Of a stretch of 64,000 nt of DNA, positions 25,750 through 36,387 are shown one piece after another (position 1 is the stretch's first letter; each line of letters begins with the position of its first letter). Under the pieces are notes generated by a model that was not told where the DNA came from, did not search any database, and saw nothing but the letters and a program-made list of their open reading frames with translations. Source of the stretch: Coprobacter fastidiosus (lineage in GTDB: Bacteria; Bacteroidota; Bacteroidia; Bacteroidales; Coprobacteraceae); contig NZ_AP028032.1 in assembly GCF_030296935.1 (NCBI RefSeq), positions 1,364,001-1,428,000 of the forward strand, in the 5' to 3' direction. A program made the translations under genes and the position numbers.

Positions 25750-25864
25750 ACTATTATTTTATAGATTTTAATTATTCCATTTTCGTCATATCGGAACACG
25801 AATGCCTCCGCCACACTATTGATTTAATTTACAAAACTTACAAATCCAGTTTTAATAAGAAGAT

Positions 25865-25897
25865 GTTGTCCGATCATCCGAAAAACAACCGGACAAC
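25865..25897. terminator. Hairpin upstream of the lipoprotein GH20 gene
   Basis: GTTGTCCG pairs perfectly with CGGACAAC. The T-rich flank is on the plus side, so a terminator for the minus-strand operon is uncertain; it could be an mRNA-stabilising structure. Confidence 0.4.
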
Positions 25898-25940
25898 TCT
25901 CCTTTTTAATCTAATTATTTTATTCCGCTTATGAATACGA

Positions 25941-25978
25941 GTTTATTACCTGCATATATGCACACACAGGTAATAAAC
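25941..25978. terminator. Hairpin after the GH85 gene
   Basis: A perfect 12-bp stem GTTTATTACCTG / CAGGTAATAAAC lies 12 bp past the GH85 stop. There is no clear T run, so partial termination or 3'-end protection within the operon is likely. Confidence 0.55.
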
Positions 25979-25989
25979 TATAGATCAGA

Positions 25990-28900
25990 TTACTTTACTA
26001 ATTTTAAGGCTTTTACTCGTTTCCCATCCTGAGAAATCACAACCGAATAAATACCCTTTGCGGCATTGTCCATCGACATCGTACAGATTTCTCCGGCTCT
26101 TGCCTGATATTTTTTAGACGCTACCTGACGACCCTGCGCATCGAAAACATCTACTTGATAATTACCGTCGACAGCAAACTGCAAGTTTATATTGTCAATA
26201 AACGGATTCGGATATACCGACAAGGATCCTACGACATTATTTTCATCAACGCCCATAGCACCACCTACAACTACGATATATTGCTCTTTTGTCTTTGTCG
26301 CCGTACCCCAACCATTTTGCAACGTAAGAGTAACATCATAAGTACCATCGGTATCAAAAGCAACAGTTGCATCGTCACCATTATTTGTGACTTCAGCATT
26401 TTCTACTTCATAAGTGGCGGTCGTTGTAATCGGCATCGAGCCGGAAAGTGCCGGATTACCTTCAATATTAATCGAAGCAGGAATTATAACTTCCTCGGTA
26501 AGCGAAGTATTTTCACCGGCCGAACCTTTAAATTCTATATAAGAAGCTTTTGTTTTAGCAGCAAGCAATCCCTTATTTTCAAAAGTTTTATCACCTTCAT
26601 TATAAGTATCCGATTCAAATGTCCAATAACCTTGCAAACCGGCAGGTATATCTTTATTTTCATATCCGCCCATAGCCTCTATCACTTCACTGTCAGAAAG
26701 AGCCTTATGCCAAATCTGTACATCATCTATAACACCCGTAAAACCGGAATGATAAACATTCGATCCGCCGAAATAAATAGGAGCCTCTCCATAACTGATA
26801 TCTCTTGCGGCACAAGAACCTACCTTTTTACCGTTAAAATAGATACTTTGTTGTGATCCGTTGAACATAATCATGATGTGAGTCCATTGACCCGCAGTCA
26901 GACTATAAGATTCTGTTTTATACCATGTACCGTCAGTACAACAAGCAAGGTTGGGTATTTCATGCTTATTGGTATTCCCGTTAAATGGAATCGTAGATTC
27001 ATTGTTATACATCGTAAACGATACGATATTGTCCTCTATTAAAACCTCATCAGGATCATTTTTATCTGTGGTTTTCGGCCAGATATGTACCCAAAAAGCT
27101 CCCCAGTTATTATTAGGCCAGCTAAGAGATGTAGATCTCTGATTTACTAAATTAGTTCCATATTGCGCATGAGAAAACTTATCGGGTTTAAGCCAGAATC
27201 CGATAGAATAAGCTCCTTGATTATCAGGAAGGAATTCTGACGGAATACGGAACATATACGGATCGTCTATCTTCAAACCTCGGGATACCGTACCTTCACC
27301 TTTACGTCCGGTAAATGTAAGCGTAACAGGATCATCCGATTGACTCAGATCTACCTCTGTTTTCGAAGCCGTAATATCGTCGATCAACGGTAAAGCACCA
27401 GTAGCGGCAGGCGATACTTGTACATATCCCCGATAAGTCAATTCGGTCAAGTCTTGTTTTGTTATTTTCACATCATAATACCCCTCTTCCGAAAGAGATG
27501 TCGTAAATGAGCGCCCCATATCAAAAGTTCCTTTATTTTCACCGGTAGTCGAACTGATAAGTTCCCAGAACATCGGTTCTTCTTGATTAGGATCGAGCAA
27601 TGATACGGTAAATTCCTCTCCTGCTTTGATCACAGCCTTGTTGCATTCGATACCGTCAACCATCGTAACCGGAATATTCAAATAATCAGTCCATGCAATA
27701 TCACTGGCTGTCTTTCCATCAGGCGCAACAGCCCGTACACCGACACGGTACTCCGATATGGCATTATCCGAAGATACCGGAGCACCGACTACATAATGAG
27801 CCCAAGATGAAGTAGTTCCGCAAAGAATAGGCTCCTCACCTTTTGCCTGACTATACACTTCGAAATACCACGTATCTACATCTTCATTATAGATAGGCAA
27901 AGACGGATCACTCGGATTAGGGTCTGCACATTTCCAACTAAATTTAAAATCAAGCGCATTATAAGTGCGTTTCTTCAGTATCTTATCTTCATCTGTAATG
28001 ATTGTCGGTTTTACCGGATGGGGAGTTACATTATTGTTGACAATAGCAAACTCTCCTACTAACAATTCATAATCGGCAGAGGTGTTTTCAACAGCCAAAC
28101 CAATGCAAGCGACATTACCTGTCATACCCAGCGCATTAGCTGTTTTTGAGAATTCCGTCCATTCTCCTTTCACTGCAGCAGCCGGAATCTCTGCAGTTTG
28201 GAAGTCAGTCTCAGAGCCTACTTTAGACCAAATCAGCTTCAAATGAGATTCCGTACCGCTATTTACCTTATACCGCATAGATATCTTGTCTCCTTTAGCA
28301 ATATTGAAATTGGTTTTGAACAATCTGATATTAGAAACTTTAGTCGCTCCTGACAATTTCAATGCAGAACCGGCATACCAAGAGTCCTCAAACGTAAACC
28401 CGCAATCAATAGCATCTGACGGAACATCGCCATTCGCATCGGTAATCCACCAACGCCATGTCGGCAAATAATCCTGCACACCGATATTGAACCACTTGTT
28501 ATTGAAAGTCACCTTACCCTCATTTCTGAAAACCTTACCATTACCTAAACCGAAGCGTGTCACAAAAGGCAATTCCGATAATACGCTGCGAGCAGGTAAA
28601 TATTCGGCAATACCACAAAAACTTTCCATCGCAGCCTCACTGGCACTGGAAATTCCATCTTTTATTTTCGGACGATTGGCCGGATTGCGTAACCCGCCCG
28701 AAAATACTTGTTCTTGCTTATCCAAATAACAATATTGAACAGCTTCATCTCCCGATCCGAATTCAGAAGAGTTCTGATAAATCATATTCGTCGTATGATT
28801 ACCCCAAAACGCTATCGACATATCCGTATTTTTCAATACACTCCAAGATCCACGGCCGAGCCAACTTCCCTGAATATCATAACCGGCATACAGAGTAAAC

Positions 28901-29781
28901 GGATCTGCTCCGATCGATTTTGCATGCTTCACAGAACTTGAAGCACCAGAAGTCCAACTATAATTCAACATATACATGTCGGTCACTTGATTGCCATTTT
29001 TCCACAACCAGTCTTGTTTACCGAAATTAAAATCAGAACCCAAATCCATATCACCGTTATTTGCACTGGTACCGTACCAATAAATATGGAACTGCCAATT
29101 CAAATCTTTTGCAATTTTACGGCATTCAATAATAAAATCTTGAAAATCTGATGCATCCGGAACTGTACCTTCAGGATTGATCCCCAAACCGTCAACTCCA
29201 TAATAACGCATAAATTTCACAAGCTTTTCGGCATATTTAAATTTACCGTTCTCTTTCTCAACCAGCATGTGCACACACTCGTTAGCATTGGTATTATCTC
29301 CTCCCCAAGAATCGAAAAAGATCAAACCGCCACTATTCGCTACACCATTCCGATGTGTTACATCCAAATATGCACCCGGAACACGAATCCAAGGCAAAGA
29401 CCATCCTCCTTGCGAATCGACATAAGACCACATACTGAAATTATCGCCATCAAAAACATAACGAGGCAACGACTGCCAATAAGTATCGGCAACTCCCATC
29501 GGAGTCCACATCGAAAATTTACGATCTGTCGTCAATGTAGGATCAACCTGTGTATTCGCATTTTCAAAGCGCTTTTTTAACGGCACACGGGAAATAAAGA
29601 AATTCTCATCCTCCGACAATGCCTGTCCGGGTTCCCAAGTCCTAAAATACTCCCAAAAGTTTTGCGAAACGTCATCATCATAAAGCTTCACATACGCATC
29701 GTGCGACGGAATATTCTGCGCTGAAACAGAAGAAACCGCAATACACGAAAGCAATGAAAATAACCACGTCTTTGTTTTCAT
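25990..29781 (-). CDS. GH85 endo-beta-N-acetylglucosaminidase with LamG and T9SS tail (PUL A)
   Basis: It cleaves the GlcNAc-beta-1,4-GlcNAc core of N-glycans. 1263 residues with signal peptide to about residue 21. The GH85 barrel is recognised by DVTHRNGV (140-147), FFDSWGG (155-161) and the catalytic Asn202-Pro-Glu204 (GVDGLGINPEG), the N-x-E pair used in substrate-assisted catalysis. Downstream come a family-typical beta-sandwich region (470-600), Fn3/Ig-like segments, a LamG domain (about 850-1070) and a PKD-like segment. The C-terminal T9SS sorting domain is SVYPNPFIDNINLQF ... KALKLVK. Its gene follows SusD across a hairpin, the same order as PUL B. The enzyme is expected at the cell surface, making oligosaccharides for SusCD. 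Confidence 0.93.
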   Translation of the reverse strand: MKTKTWLFSLLSCIAVSSVSAQNIPSHDAYVKLYDDDVSQNFWEYFRTWEPGQALSEDENFFISRVPLKKRFENANTQVDPTLTTDRKFSMWTPMGVADTYWQSLPRYVFDGDNFSMWSYVDSQGGWSLPWIRVPGAYLDVTHRNGVANSGGLIFFDSWGGDNTNANECVHMLVEKENGKFKYAEKLVKFMRYYGVDGLGINPEGTVPDASDFQDFIIECRKIAKDLNWQFHIYWYGTSANNGDMDLGSDFNFGKQDWLWKNGNQVTDMYMLNYSWTSGASSSVKHAKSIGADPFTLYAGYDIQGSWLGRGSWSVLKNTDMSIAFWGNHTTNMIYQNSSEFGSGDEAVQYCYLDKQEQVFSGGLRNPANRPKIKDGISSASEAAMESFCGIAEYLPARSVLSELPFVTRFGLGNGKVFRNEGKVTFNNKWFNIGVQDYLPTWRWWITDANGDVPSDAIDCGFTFEDSWYAGSALKLSGATKVSNIRLFKTNFNIAKGDKISMRYKVNSGTESHLKLIWSKVGSETDFQTAEIPAAAVKGEWTEFSKTANALGMTGNVACIGLAVENTSADYELLVGEFAIVNNNVTPHPVKPTIITDEDKILKKRTYNALDFKFSWKCADPNPSDPSLPIYNEDVDTWYFEVYSQAKGEEPILCGTTSSWAHYVVGAPVSSDNAISEYRVGVRAVAPDGKTASDIAWTDYLNIPVTMVDGIECNKAVIKAGEEFTVSLLDPNQEEPMFWELISSTTGENKGTFDMGRSFTTSLSEEGYYDVKITKQDLTELTYRGYVQVSPAATGALPLIDDITASKTEVDLSQSDDPVTLTFTGRKGEGTVSRGLKIDDPYMFRIPSEFLPDNQGAYSIGFWLKPDKFSHAQYGTNLVNQRSTSLSWPNNNWGAFWVHIWPKTTDKNDPDEVLIEDNIVSFTMYNNESTIPFNGNTNKHEIPNLACCTDGTWYKTESYSLTAGQWTHIMIMFNGSQQSIYFNGKKVGSCAARDISYGEAPIYFGGSNVYHSGFTGVIDDVQIWHKALSDSEVIEAMGGYENKDIPAGLQGYWTFESDTYNEGDKTFENKGLLAAKTKASYIEFKGSAGENTSLTEEVIIPASINIEGNPALSGSMPITTTATYEVENAEVTNNGDDATVAFDTDGTYDVTLTLQNGWGTATKTKEQYIVVVGGAMGVDENNVVGSLSVYPNPFIDNINLQFAVDGNYQVDVFDAQGRQVASKKYQARAGEICTMSMDNAAKGIYSVVISQDGKRVKALKLVK

Positions 29782-29824
29782 GTTTTTTCCATTTTTAAAT
29801 TAATAACTATGTAATTTAGTATCC

Positions 29825-29853
29825 GGGAGGTGAAATTTCTAATATCACCTCCC
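29825..29853 (-). terminator. Hairpin between susD and GH85 in PUL A
   Basis: A perfect 9-bp stem GGGAGGTGA / TCACCTCCC starts 18 bp past the susD stop. It has no T run on the minus strand, so it more likely sets the susCD:enzyme mRNA ratio than ends transcription. PUL B has a hairpin in the same place. Confidence 0.6.
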
Positions 29854-29870
29854 AAGTTTAAGGATAACTT

Positions 29871-31574
29871 CTATTGTCCGGCAGCCGTCCGTTCCCACCA
29901 ACGATTATCTCCCAAACCGGCAGGGTCTTCAACATCCCACCAAAGAGTCGTACGCTCATAATTACCGCCACCAAGTGCAGCCAATCCACTATTGGCAATA
30001 TCCTGCGCAGCCGAACCATCAGTTTCATTCCACGGAATACGGCGTATCATGCGTCCTCTACCCAAAGTACCGTCACCAATATCATTTGTCGGGAAAATAC
30101 GGGGATAACCAGTGCGGCGCAGGTCATTCCAAGCCTCAAGCCCCATCGGGAAATTCGCCAACCACTTTTGAGTAATGATCTTTTCCAGTTTTATAGCAGG
30201 AGCATCTGTCGAATTTATAGTAACACCGACAGTTAACAGCCCTTTAATATTATTTCTCGGATTACTCGGATCTACATAATCGATAGATGTATCGATATCC
30301 TCATCTTTTTGAGCCCAATAATTTCGGAACTTTTCATCAGTCTGAGCTACATCGAAGTCTGCAAAACTCGCCACGATCCCCCTCAGATAACTGGAAGTCA
30401 AAGAACCGATATTCCAACGAAGGGCTGCTTCAGCTTCAAGGAAATAACGTTCCGACAGCTTAAAAAGGGCAACCGGTGTAGTATTATAGGCACTATTTAC
30501 CATAGAGAAATTAATATACGGATTGTTATCATCACGAGCAGTCAATGAAATACCCGTCCGAACACCTACAATATCCGTATTCTCATCCCAAGCCTTCTCT
30601 CCTGTGGAGGTGTTTTTTATTGCTCCGCCGTTTTTCAAGAAAATTGTCTCCATAAAAGGATAATTCAACCGCTTCATTATATTCTCCATCGAAGCGTTCA
30701 AACGGGTGTCATTCCAAAGTGTCGAAATAAATACAATAGGATGAGACAGTCCGTCATGTACATTCTGATTATATGCTATCGATTTTTCAATTAGTCCGTC
30801 ATTAAATGCCAAACGAGCCTCTTCTTGCGCTTTTGTAGGATTAACATTACTCATTCTCAACGCCATACGCATACGTATAGAATTGGCGAATCTTCGCCAT
30901 ACATCCACCGATCCGCAAATACGGTCATATTGGGCAAGAACATTATTGATCTTTTCCTGATGTTCTTGCGATGTATTTGAAAAATCCTTCAATATTTCGG
31001 CAGATTTTTTCAAATTGTAAAACAATGAGTCGTAAATCACATCCATCGGTTCGTAAGTAACAGGCGGCTCTTGAACATCATTTTTGTAATCGGTCCAAGG
31101 AAACGGTCCATAAATATCGGACAGTTCCAATGCCGAGAAACAGTACATAATATTACACATCGCACCGATCTCTTTCAGATCGAGCTGATCGGCAGACCGC
31201 ATAACAGGCAATGCTGCATGAGCCACATTAAAGAAACTGGCCTTAGGACCATCGGCATACTCCGGGAAATAACGGTACGTAGAAGGCAAATTACCGCTAA
31301 AATTTTGGGTACCCGCCATATAACCGGCATAGTTGTCAATATGGATATTGAACTGAACCTGATAAACATGCGCACCTCCAGAAGTTCCTATATCATGCAT
31401 TTTCTGTTGGGCAGTCAGAAAAAAACCGACTGCCTGATCATAATTCTCTGCAATAGAAAGATCACTCGAAGAGACTTGTGTATTCAGGCTGAGATCATCC
31501 AATAGAGGGTCTCCACAACCGACCAAAGACATCGTTGCCGCTAATATCATTACGGAAAAATATTTTTTCTTCAT
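29871..31574 (-). CDS. susD: SusD/RagB-family outer-membrane glycan-binding lipoprotein (PUL A)
   Basis: It caps the partner SusC and delivers oligosaccharides to it. 567 residues; the signal MKKKYFSVMILAATMSLVGC gives an acylated Cys20. The C-terminal SusD hallmarks are present: EKIITQKWLANFPMGLEAWNDLRRTGYP and RGRMIRRIPWNE. The 12-bp gap to susC and shared strand show co-transcription. It resembles the PUL B SusD (49136) in the same C-terminal blocks (ITQKYIAAYPYSYEPWVDMR). Sugar specificity cannot be read from the sequence. 'susD' is used here as a family label, not as the starch gene. Confidence 0.93.
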   Translation of the reverse strand: MKKKYFSVMILAATMSLVGCGDPLLDDLSLNTQVSSSDLSIAENYDQAVGFFLTAQQKMHDIGTSGGAHVYQVQFNIHIDNYAGYMAGTQNFSGNLPSTYRYFPEYADGPKASFFNVAHAALPVMRSADQLDLKEIGAMCNIMYCFSALELSDIYGPFPWTDYKNDVQEPPVTYEPMDVIYDSLFYNLKKSAEILKDFSNTSQEHQEKINNVLAQYDRICGSVDVWRRFANSIRMRMALRMSNVNPTKAQEEARLAFNDGLIEKSIAYNQNVHDGLSHPIVFISTLWNDTRLNASMENIMKRLNYPFMETIFLKNGGAIKNTSTGEKAWDENTDIVGVRTGISLTARDDNNPYINFSMVNSAYNTTPVALFKLSERYFLEAEAALRWNIGSLTSSYLRGIVASFADFDVAQTDEKFRNYWAQKDEDIDTSIDYVDPSNPRNNIKGLLTVGVTINSTDAPAIKLEKIITQKWLANFPMGLEAWNDLRRTGYPRIFPTNDIGDGTLGRGRMIRRIPWNETDGSAAQDIANSGLAALGGGNYERTTLWWDVEDPAGLGDNRWWERTAAGQ

Positions 31575-31586
31575 AACTTTATTCGT

Positions 31587-34500
31587 TTAGAATGTTGCTT
31601 TAACTGTTAAACCAAAAGAGCGCGTTGTCGGCATACTGAAAATATCGACATTACCTAATGCATTCTGTGTACTGAGCGATGTTTCGGGATCGATAGGTGC
31701 ATCTTTATAGAGGAAAAACAGATTCCGGGCATTTGCCGAAAGGGTCAAATTTTTGCTTGCTCCGAAAAGGTTGCGGAACGTGTATCCGATAGAAACTTCA
31801 CGTAACCGGAAATTGGTAGCATTATATACATAATTGCGGCCTACCGGAGCACCTCCCCCAATAGTAGTATAATATGACTCGACAGGAACAATCTGTGTCG
31901 TACCGGGGATATACATTCCCGGTTTGGAAACAGTTCCGTCTTCAGAAGTCCAATAAAGATTATTCGCTATAGCATTATCCCGAGCCTGACCGGTTCTTTC
32001 CGAAGTCCCGAAATAATCAAGGTAAGCTTCGGTAAACGAAATCACCTTACCCCCTATTTTACCATCGATCAGAAAATAAAATTGAAAATCTTTATATGTG
32101 AAGGTATTCGACCACCCAAGCGTATGCTTGGCGTTCATATTTCCTAAATATTCATTGGCTTGTCCGTTTTTCTTAAAAGGTTTGCCTTCTTCATCAACAA
32201 TCACCTCTCCGGTAATCTCATCGGTCATAAACCCTACCGCATACAGATCCCCGTAAGAGCCGCCTTCCTCAAATTTCACTTTCAAACCACTGAGGTTTCC
32301 CATATCCACTTCATATTTATATGGCTGCCCATTTTGTTTACGTGCCACCGTAATAATTTTATTATCATTAAACGCATAGTTCACATTGGTTACCCAACTG
32401 AAATTACGGTTAGGAGCCAAGACATAAGAAGCGGTCAACTCAATACCTTGGTTGCGGACTTTTCCACCATTGATAAAAATCGTCTTATTACCGGCACCCG
32501 GATATGTCATATATTGATTTTTCATAAGCGCATTGTAATAAGTAGCCTCTAAATTGATCGTACGGTCCAATAAACTGACATCGAAACCGACTTCAACCGA
32601 TTGCGTCGTTTCAGGTTTCGGATTTTTAAAAGATACAACACCGTTATTGATATAGGCTCCGGTCACAGGATTACGGTTTGAAGAAGCCAATAACAGCAAA
32701 TTAGGCACGGAGTTACCTACCTCAGAATAAGAAGCCCGAACTTTTAACTCATTGATCTGACGAGGCAATTCGAATATATTGGAAAGTCGAGCATTAGCAC
32801 CGGCAGAGTAATAGGCAAAGTGCGGAGACATATCCGGGAACTGCGTGAAAGCACGATACCAGTCATCTCGATAACTACCCTCAACCGTAACTTTATCTTT
32901 ATACGTTAATTGCGCAGTAGCGAATATAGAACGCTCCCAATCCTTATCGACTAATCCTCCAAAATTTTCGCTGCTATTCAAATAAATATCTTCCAACACA
33001 AACTGATTACAAGAAAGATCGACAATATAAGGAGCTCCAGATTTGGCAATCGGGGTAATCTTCCATCGGTTGGAAAAAGAATTAAACATAGAACCACCCG
33101 CATTTACGCCTAATGTAAAATCTCCTATATTTTTATTATAACTCAACATAAAATCTCCGTAGAAATCATAATACTTAGTGTGATCGAGTATAAGACGTCC
33201 ACGGTCTATCATCTCGGCATTTCCCCAAGTAGTCGCATATTGGCGGTTCTCGCTGTTCATCTCGTTATAATCATATTTAACACGAGCCTGCAAATTAAGC
33301 CCGTCTAAAATTTGATAATTAGCAGACACGCTACCGAACGTACGGTTTATGACATCCTCGCTGGTCATGCGGTTGAGTAGCCACCAAGGGTTGTTCAGAT
33401 TGATAGCATCGGTAAACCATACTTGTTTTCCATAATTGGCATCAGAAAGCTGCGAAGTATATCCCGATTTAATTACCGAGATAGGAAGTCCGTCTTTACC
33501 GGTCTGTTGCTCGATCACACTATAAGGATTAGATGTCCAAGTACCGTTCAAATCATAATAATTCTTACGGTAATAGTTCATATCCAGATTGCGAGGGGCA
33601 GTATATAACTGATAAATCGGATTGAAGAATGTTCCCCCCGAAGGACGATTTATGGTTTTTTGATTGATGTAGTTAACCGAAATATCGATTTTCAACTTAT
33701 CATCGAAGAAAGAAAAATTTTCGCGCAAGGCCAGATTATGACGATGAAATTTATTCGTTTCAACGATGCCGTTCGCAGTCGTATTTCCATAAGAAAAATA
33801 AGTATGTATCGTTTTATTGCCACCGCTTAATGCGACAGTATTATTGAAATTAGAACCCACCTTGAAAAAATCGCTCGGGTCATAAGGATTCCGGCTCAAA
33901 TGGTACGGTGAATACTGCGAATTAAAATAATCATCGGAAAGATCGGACATCCGTTGTCCCCAACTGTTAGATCCCATCGTAAAACCGTTTTCGGCAGAAC
34001 CTGCCATCAACGCTCCATAAGTATTCTGCACTTTAGGCAATACCAAGGGCGTCTCAAATGTCGTACTGCTCGACACATCGATGCGCAAAGCCCCCTCACG
34101 CCCTTTTTTCGTAGTAATCATCAACACCCCGTTAGATGCAGCACTACCGTATAAGGCAGCCGCATTAGCACCTTTCAATACCGTAATGCTTTCTATATCG
34201 TCCGGATTAAGTTGGGAAAGCGCATCGCTTCCTTCTGTCGATCCATCGACCATCAAATTAGCACCTCCGGAATCCATATTCATCTCACCGGATACCTCAT
34301 TTCTCATCGGCACACCATCGATAACAATCAACGGACTGTTATTTCCCTTTATCGAGGCATTACCGCGAAGCAATATCTTCGATGCTCCCCCAGCACCTCC
34401 CGAATTAGGCGTAATCACAAGTCCCGCACTTTTCCCCTGTAGAGAATTGATAAGATTCGTCTCTTTAGCCCGAGTAAGTTCATCGCCTCCTACCGTCTGA

Positions 34501-35213
34501 GTAGAATAAGTCAATGTCTCTTCTTTACGAGCGATACCCATAGCCGTAACGACAACTTCTCCCAAGACTTTAGCATCCTCTTTTAAAACGATTTTCAGTG
34601 TACCTTCGGTCGCTTTTACCGTTTGAGGAACATAACCTACATAAGAAATAAGCAATTCGCTATTTTTCGGTACTTTAATTGTAAAATTTCCGTCAAAATC
34701 AGAAATCGTACCATTGGTCGTTCCCTTTTGTGCGATATTAGCACCAATAACAGGCTCACCCTTTTCGTCTACAATAGTTCCCGATACCGAGATTTTCCCA
34801 TTCTGCGCAACCGGCTCAGATACCGATCCGGTCATTTTTCCTGCATGAGCAACTGTTTCTCGAGAAAGTATAATTTGACGGTTCGAAATAGTATATTTAA
34901 TACCTGTTCCTTTGAACATTTCATCAAGAACAGCATTAATAGTACCACCATTTACTTTAACAGACACTCTACGGTTCAAATCGATAGATTTGTCATTATA
35001 CAAAAAGACATAATCTGAATTCTTTTCGATCTTTTCGATCACTTGTTCTACCGGTTCATTATTCACTGAAATAGATATTGTTCCGCTCTGAGCATAAAGA
35101 TTCTCAGCTTGAATTTGAGAGAAAGCAAACAGGGAGAGAAACAACCCGATCTTCATTTTTCGAAACATACAAGAAGTAACTGTATGATATTCACACTTTT
35201 TCCTTTTTTTCAT
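31587..35213 (-). CDS. susC: SusC/RagA TonB-dependent transporter with STN signalling domain (PUL A)
   Basis: This is the outer-membrane importer for glycan products. 1208 residues. After the leader (cleavage near residue 36-42) comes an STN domain (about 46-118, ISISVNNEPVEQVIEKIEK). A carboxypeptidase-D-like regulatory domain (142-212) follows, then the SusC signature VLGEVVVTAMG (217-226), the plug with SGGAGGASKILLRGN and IVIDGVP, and a beta-barrel ending in SFGLTVKATF. The STN domain, absent from the PUL B SusC, is the part that contacts FecR-type anti-sigma factors. The FecR gene is 143 bp upstream, matching a trans-envelope signalling circuit. Confidence 0.94.
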   Translation of the reverse strand: MKKRKKCEYHTVTSCMFRKMKIGLFLSLFAFSQIQAENLYAQSGTISISVNNEPVEQVIEKIEKNSDYVFLYNDKSIDLNRRVSVKVNGGTINAVLDEMFKGTGIKYTISNRQIILSRETVAHAGKMTGSVSEPVAQNGKISVSGTIVDEKGEPVIGANIAQKGTTNGTISDFDGNFTIKVPKNSELLISYVGYVPQTVKATEGTLKIVLKEDAKVLGEVVVTAMGIARKEETLTYSTQTVGGDELTRAKETNLINSLQGKSAGLVITPNSGGAGGASKILLRGNASIKGNNSPLIVIDGVPMRNEVSGEMNMDSGGANLMVDGSTEGSDALSQLNPDDIESITVLKGANAAALYGSAASNGVLMITTKKGREGALRIDVSSSTTFETPLVLPKVQNTYGALMAGSAENGFTMGSNSWGQRMSDLSDDYFNSQYSPYHLSRNPYDPSDFFKVGSNFNNTVALSGGNKTIHTYFSYGNTTANGIVETNKFHRHNLALRENFSFFDDKLKIDISVNYINQKTINRPSGGTFFNPIYQLYTAPRNLDMNYYRKNYYDLNGTWTSNPYSVIEQQTGKDGLPISVIKSGYTSQLSDANYGKQVWFTDAINLNNPWWLLNRMTSEDVINRTFGSVSANYQILDGLNLQARVKYDYNEMNSENRQYATTWGNAEMIDRGRLILDHTKYYDFYGDFMLSYNKNIGDFTLGVNAGGSMFNSFSNRWKITPIAKSGAPYIVDLSCNQFVLEDIYLNSSENFGGLVDKDWERSIFATAQLTYKDKVTVEGSYRDDWYRAFTQFPDMSPHFAYYSAGANARLSNIFELPRQINELKVRASYSEVGNSVPNLLLLASSNRNPVTGAYINNGVVSFKNPKPETTQSVEVGFDVSLLDRTINLEATYYNALMKNQYMTYPGAGNKTIFINGGKVRNQGIELTASYVLAPNRNFSWVTNVNYAFNDNKIITVARKQNGQPYKYEVDMGNLSGLKVKFEEGGSYGDLYAVGFMTDEITGEVIVDEEGKPFKKNGQANEYLGNMNAKHTLGWSNTFTYKDFQFYFLIDGKIGGKVISFTEAYLDYFGTSERTGQARDNAIANNLYWTSEDGTVSKPGMYIPGTTQIVPVESYYTTIGGGAPVGRNYVYNATNFRLREVSIGYTFRNLFGASKNLTLSANARNLFFLYKDAPIDPETSLSTQNALGNVDIFSMPTTRSFGLTVKATF

Positions 35214-35355
35214 GATACTCTTTATAACTTAAATTAATCTCTAATTTTACATAATAACAGACCGCTCTGATTTTCAAGAGCTTCACTGTCGTGTTTTTCA
35301 AAATTCCATAGGCATACAAATTTTAATTTTTCAATTTCTATTATTATTCATCACT

Positions 35356-36387
35356 TTATTCAAGGTATATATTGATTCGTTTTCGAGAAAGTGTCGTATC
35401 GCAATTCTGGGCAGGAGCAGCAACCTCCCATTTTATAGGAGCAGTCATGCTCAAATAATCCAAGATTTGAAAAATATCTTCTCCGGTAAATGTTGCACGG
35501 TAATTATATTCGGTATTCTTTTTATTCACGAAATGAATGTCTACATTATAACGACGAGACAGGAACTTGAATATTTTATCCAACGAGGCATTCCTGAAGA
35601 CAACCTTCCCATCTTTCCACGCAGTTTTTTCATAAGTTTCGATCGATTTTACATATGTATTTTTATCTTGGCGATCATAATAGAAACACTCCCCGGGTCT
35701 AAGAGCCATATTAATATTTCCGGCTGCATTTTCAACATTCACCCTTCCTTCTTCCAATACTACCTCAATCGTACGCTCATCATCATAAGCGCTTACATTA
35801 AATTTCGTCCCCGTAACCCGGACACTTAATCCTCCGGGAGTATTTACATAAAAAGGATGTTTCTTATCCGACTCCACCTCAAAATAAGCCTCTCCCCGTA
35901 TTTCTACTCTCCGGGATTCTTCACTAAAACGGGTCGGATAACGTAACCAGCTTCCCGAATTAAGCCAAACATACGATTTATCAGGCAACTGATACTTAGA
36001 AATCGTTCCCGGAGCAGCATTCACTTCGACATAAGTAATATCTGCAAACGAGTCTTTTACCTGCAGATAACCTAAGATTCCGGTCAATCCGATAAGCGGA
36101 AAAACAATAATTGCGGCTACACGGCTGAATATCTCGAATATACGAGAACGTCTATTGGCATTTATACGAGACGCCACCTTTTTATATGCTTTACGAGTAT
36201 CAATCTCCGACAACTCGCTCATCTGTTTGTCCAAATACAACAACCTCTTTACGGAAGCTAACAACGCAGCATCTTCTTCCGAAAGCTGCTCTTCTATTTT
36301 TTTCCCCTCCTCGGGGTCGAGCTTCCCGCTATAATAATCGAAGACTTTTTGAGGTTGGGGTTTTATATTTTCTGAAATCTTTTCCAT
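35356..36387 (-). CDS. FecR-family anti-sigma factor (PUL A)
   Basis: It is an inner-membrane regulator that holds the ECF sigma factor until SusC signals. 343 residues: a cytoplasmic N-terminal part (1-85, FDYYSGKLDPEEGKKIEEQL), one transmembrane helix (about 91-109, AAIIVFPLIGLTGILGYLQV), a periplasmic FecR domain (about 115-215, LPDKSYVWLNSGSWLRYP) and a C-terminal STN-like domain of the DUF4974 type (about 255-325, FRNASLDKIFKFLSRRYNV). It is the first gene of the minus-strand PUL series. It is divergent from the sigma gene at 37073, which is unusual only in that the two are 685 bp apart on opposite strands. Confidence 0.93.
   Translation of the reverse strand: MEKISENIKPQPQKVFDYYSGKLDPEEGKKIEEQLSEEDAALLASVKRLLYLDKQMSELSEIDTRKAYKKVASRINANRRSRIFEIFSRVAAIIVFPLIGLTGILGYLQVKDSFADITYVEVNAAPGTISKYQLPDKSYVWLNSGSWLRYPTRFSEESRRVEIRGEAYFEVESDKKHPFYVNTPGGLSVRVTGTKFNVSAYDDERTIEVVLEEGRVNVENAAGNINMALRPGECFYYDRQDKNTYVKSIETYEKTAWKDGKVVFRNASLDKIFKFLSRRYNVDIHFVNKKNTEYNYRATFTGEDIFQILDYLSMTAPIKWEVAAPAQNCDTTLSRKRINIYLE

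Noticed and set aside
25990-29781. The long plus-strand frame (233 codons) opposite the GH85 gene at 26155-26856.
   Set aside because: Shadow of the GH85 reading frame; low-complexity Ile/Ser/Arg-rich translation without family resemblance.
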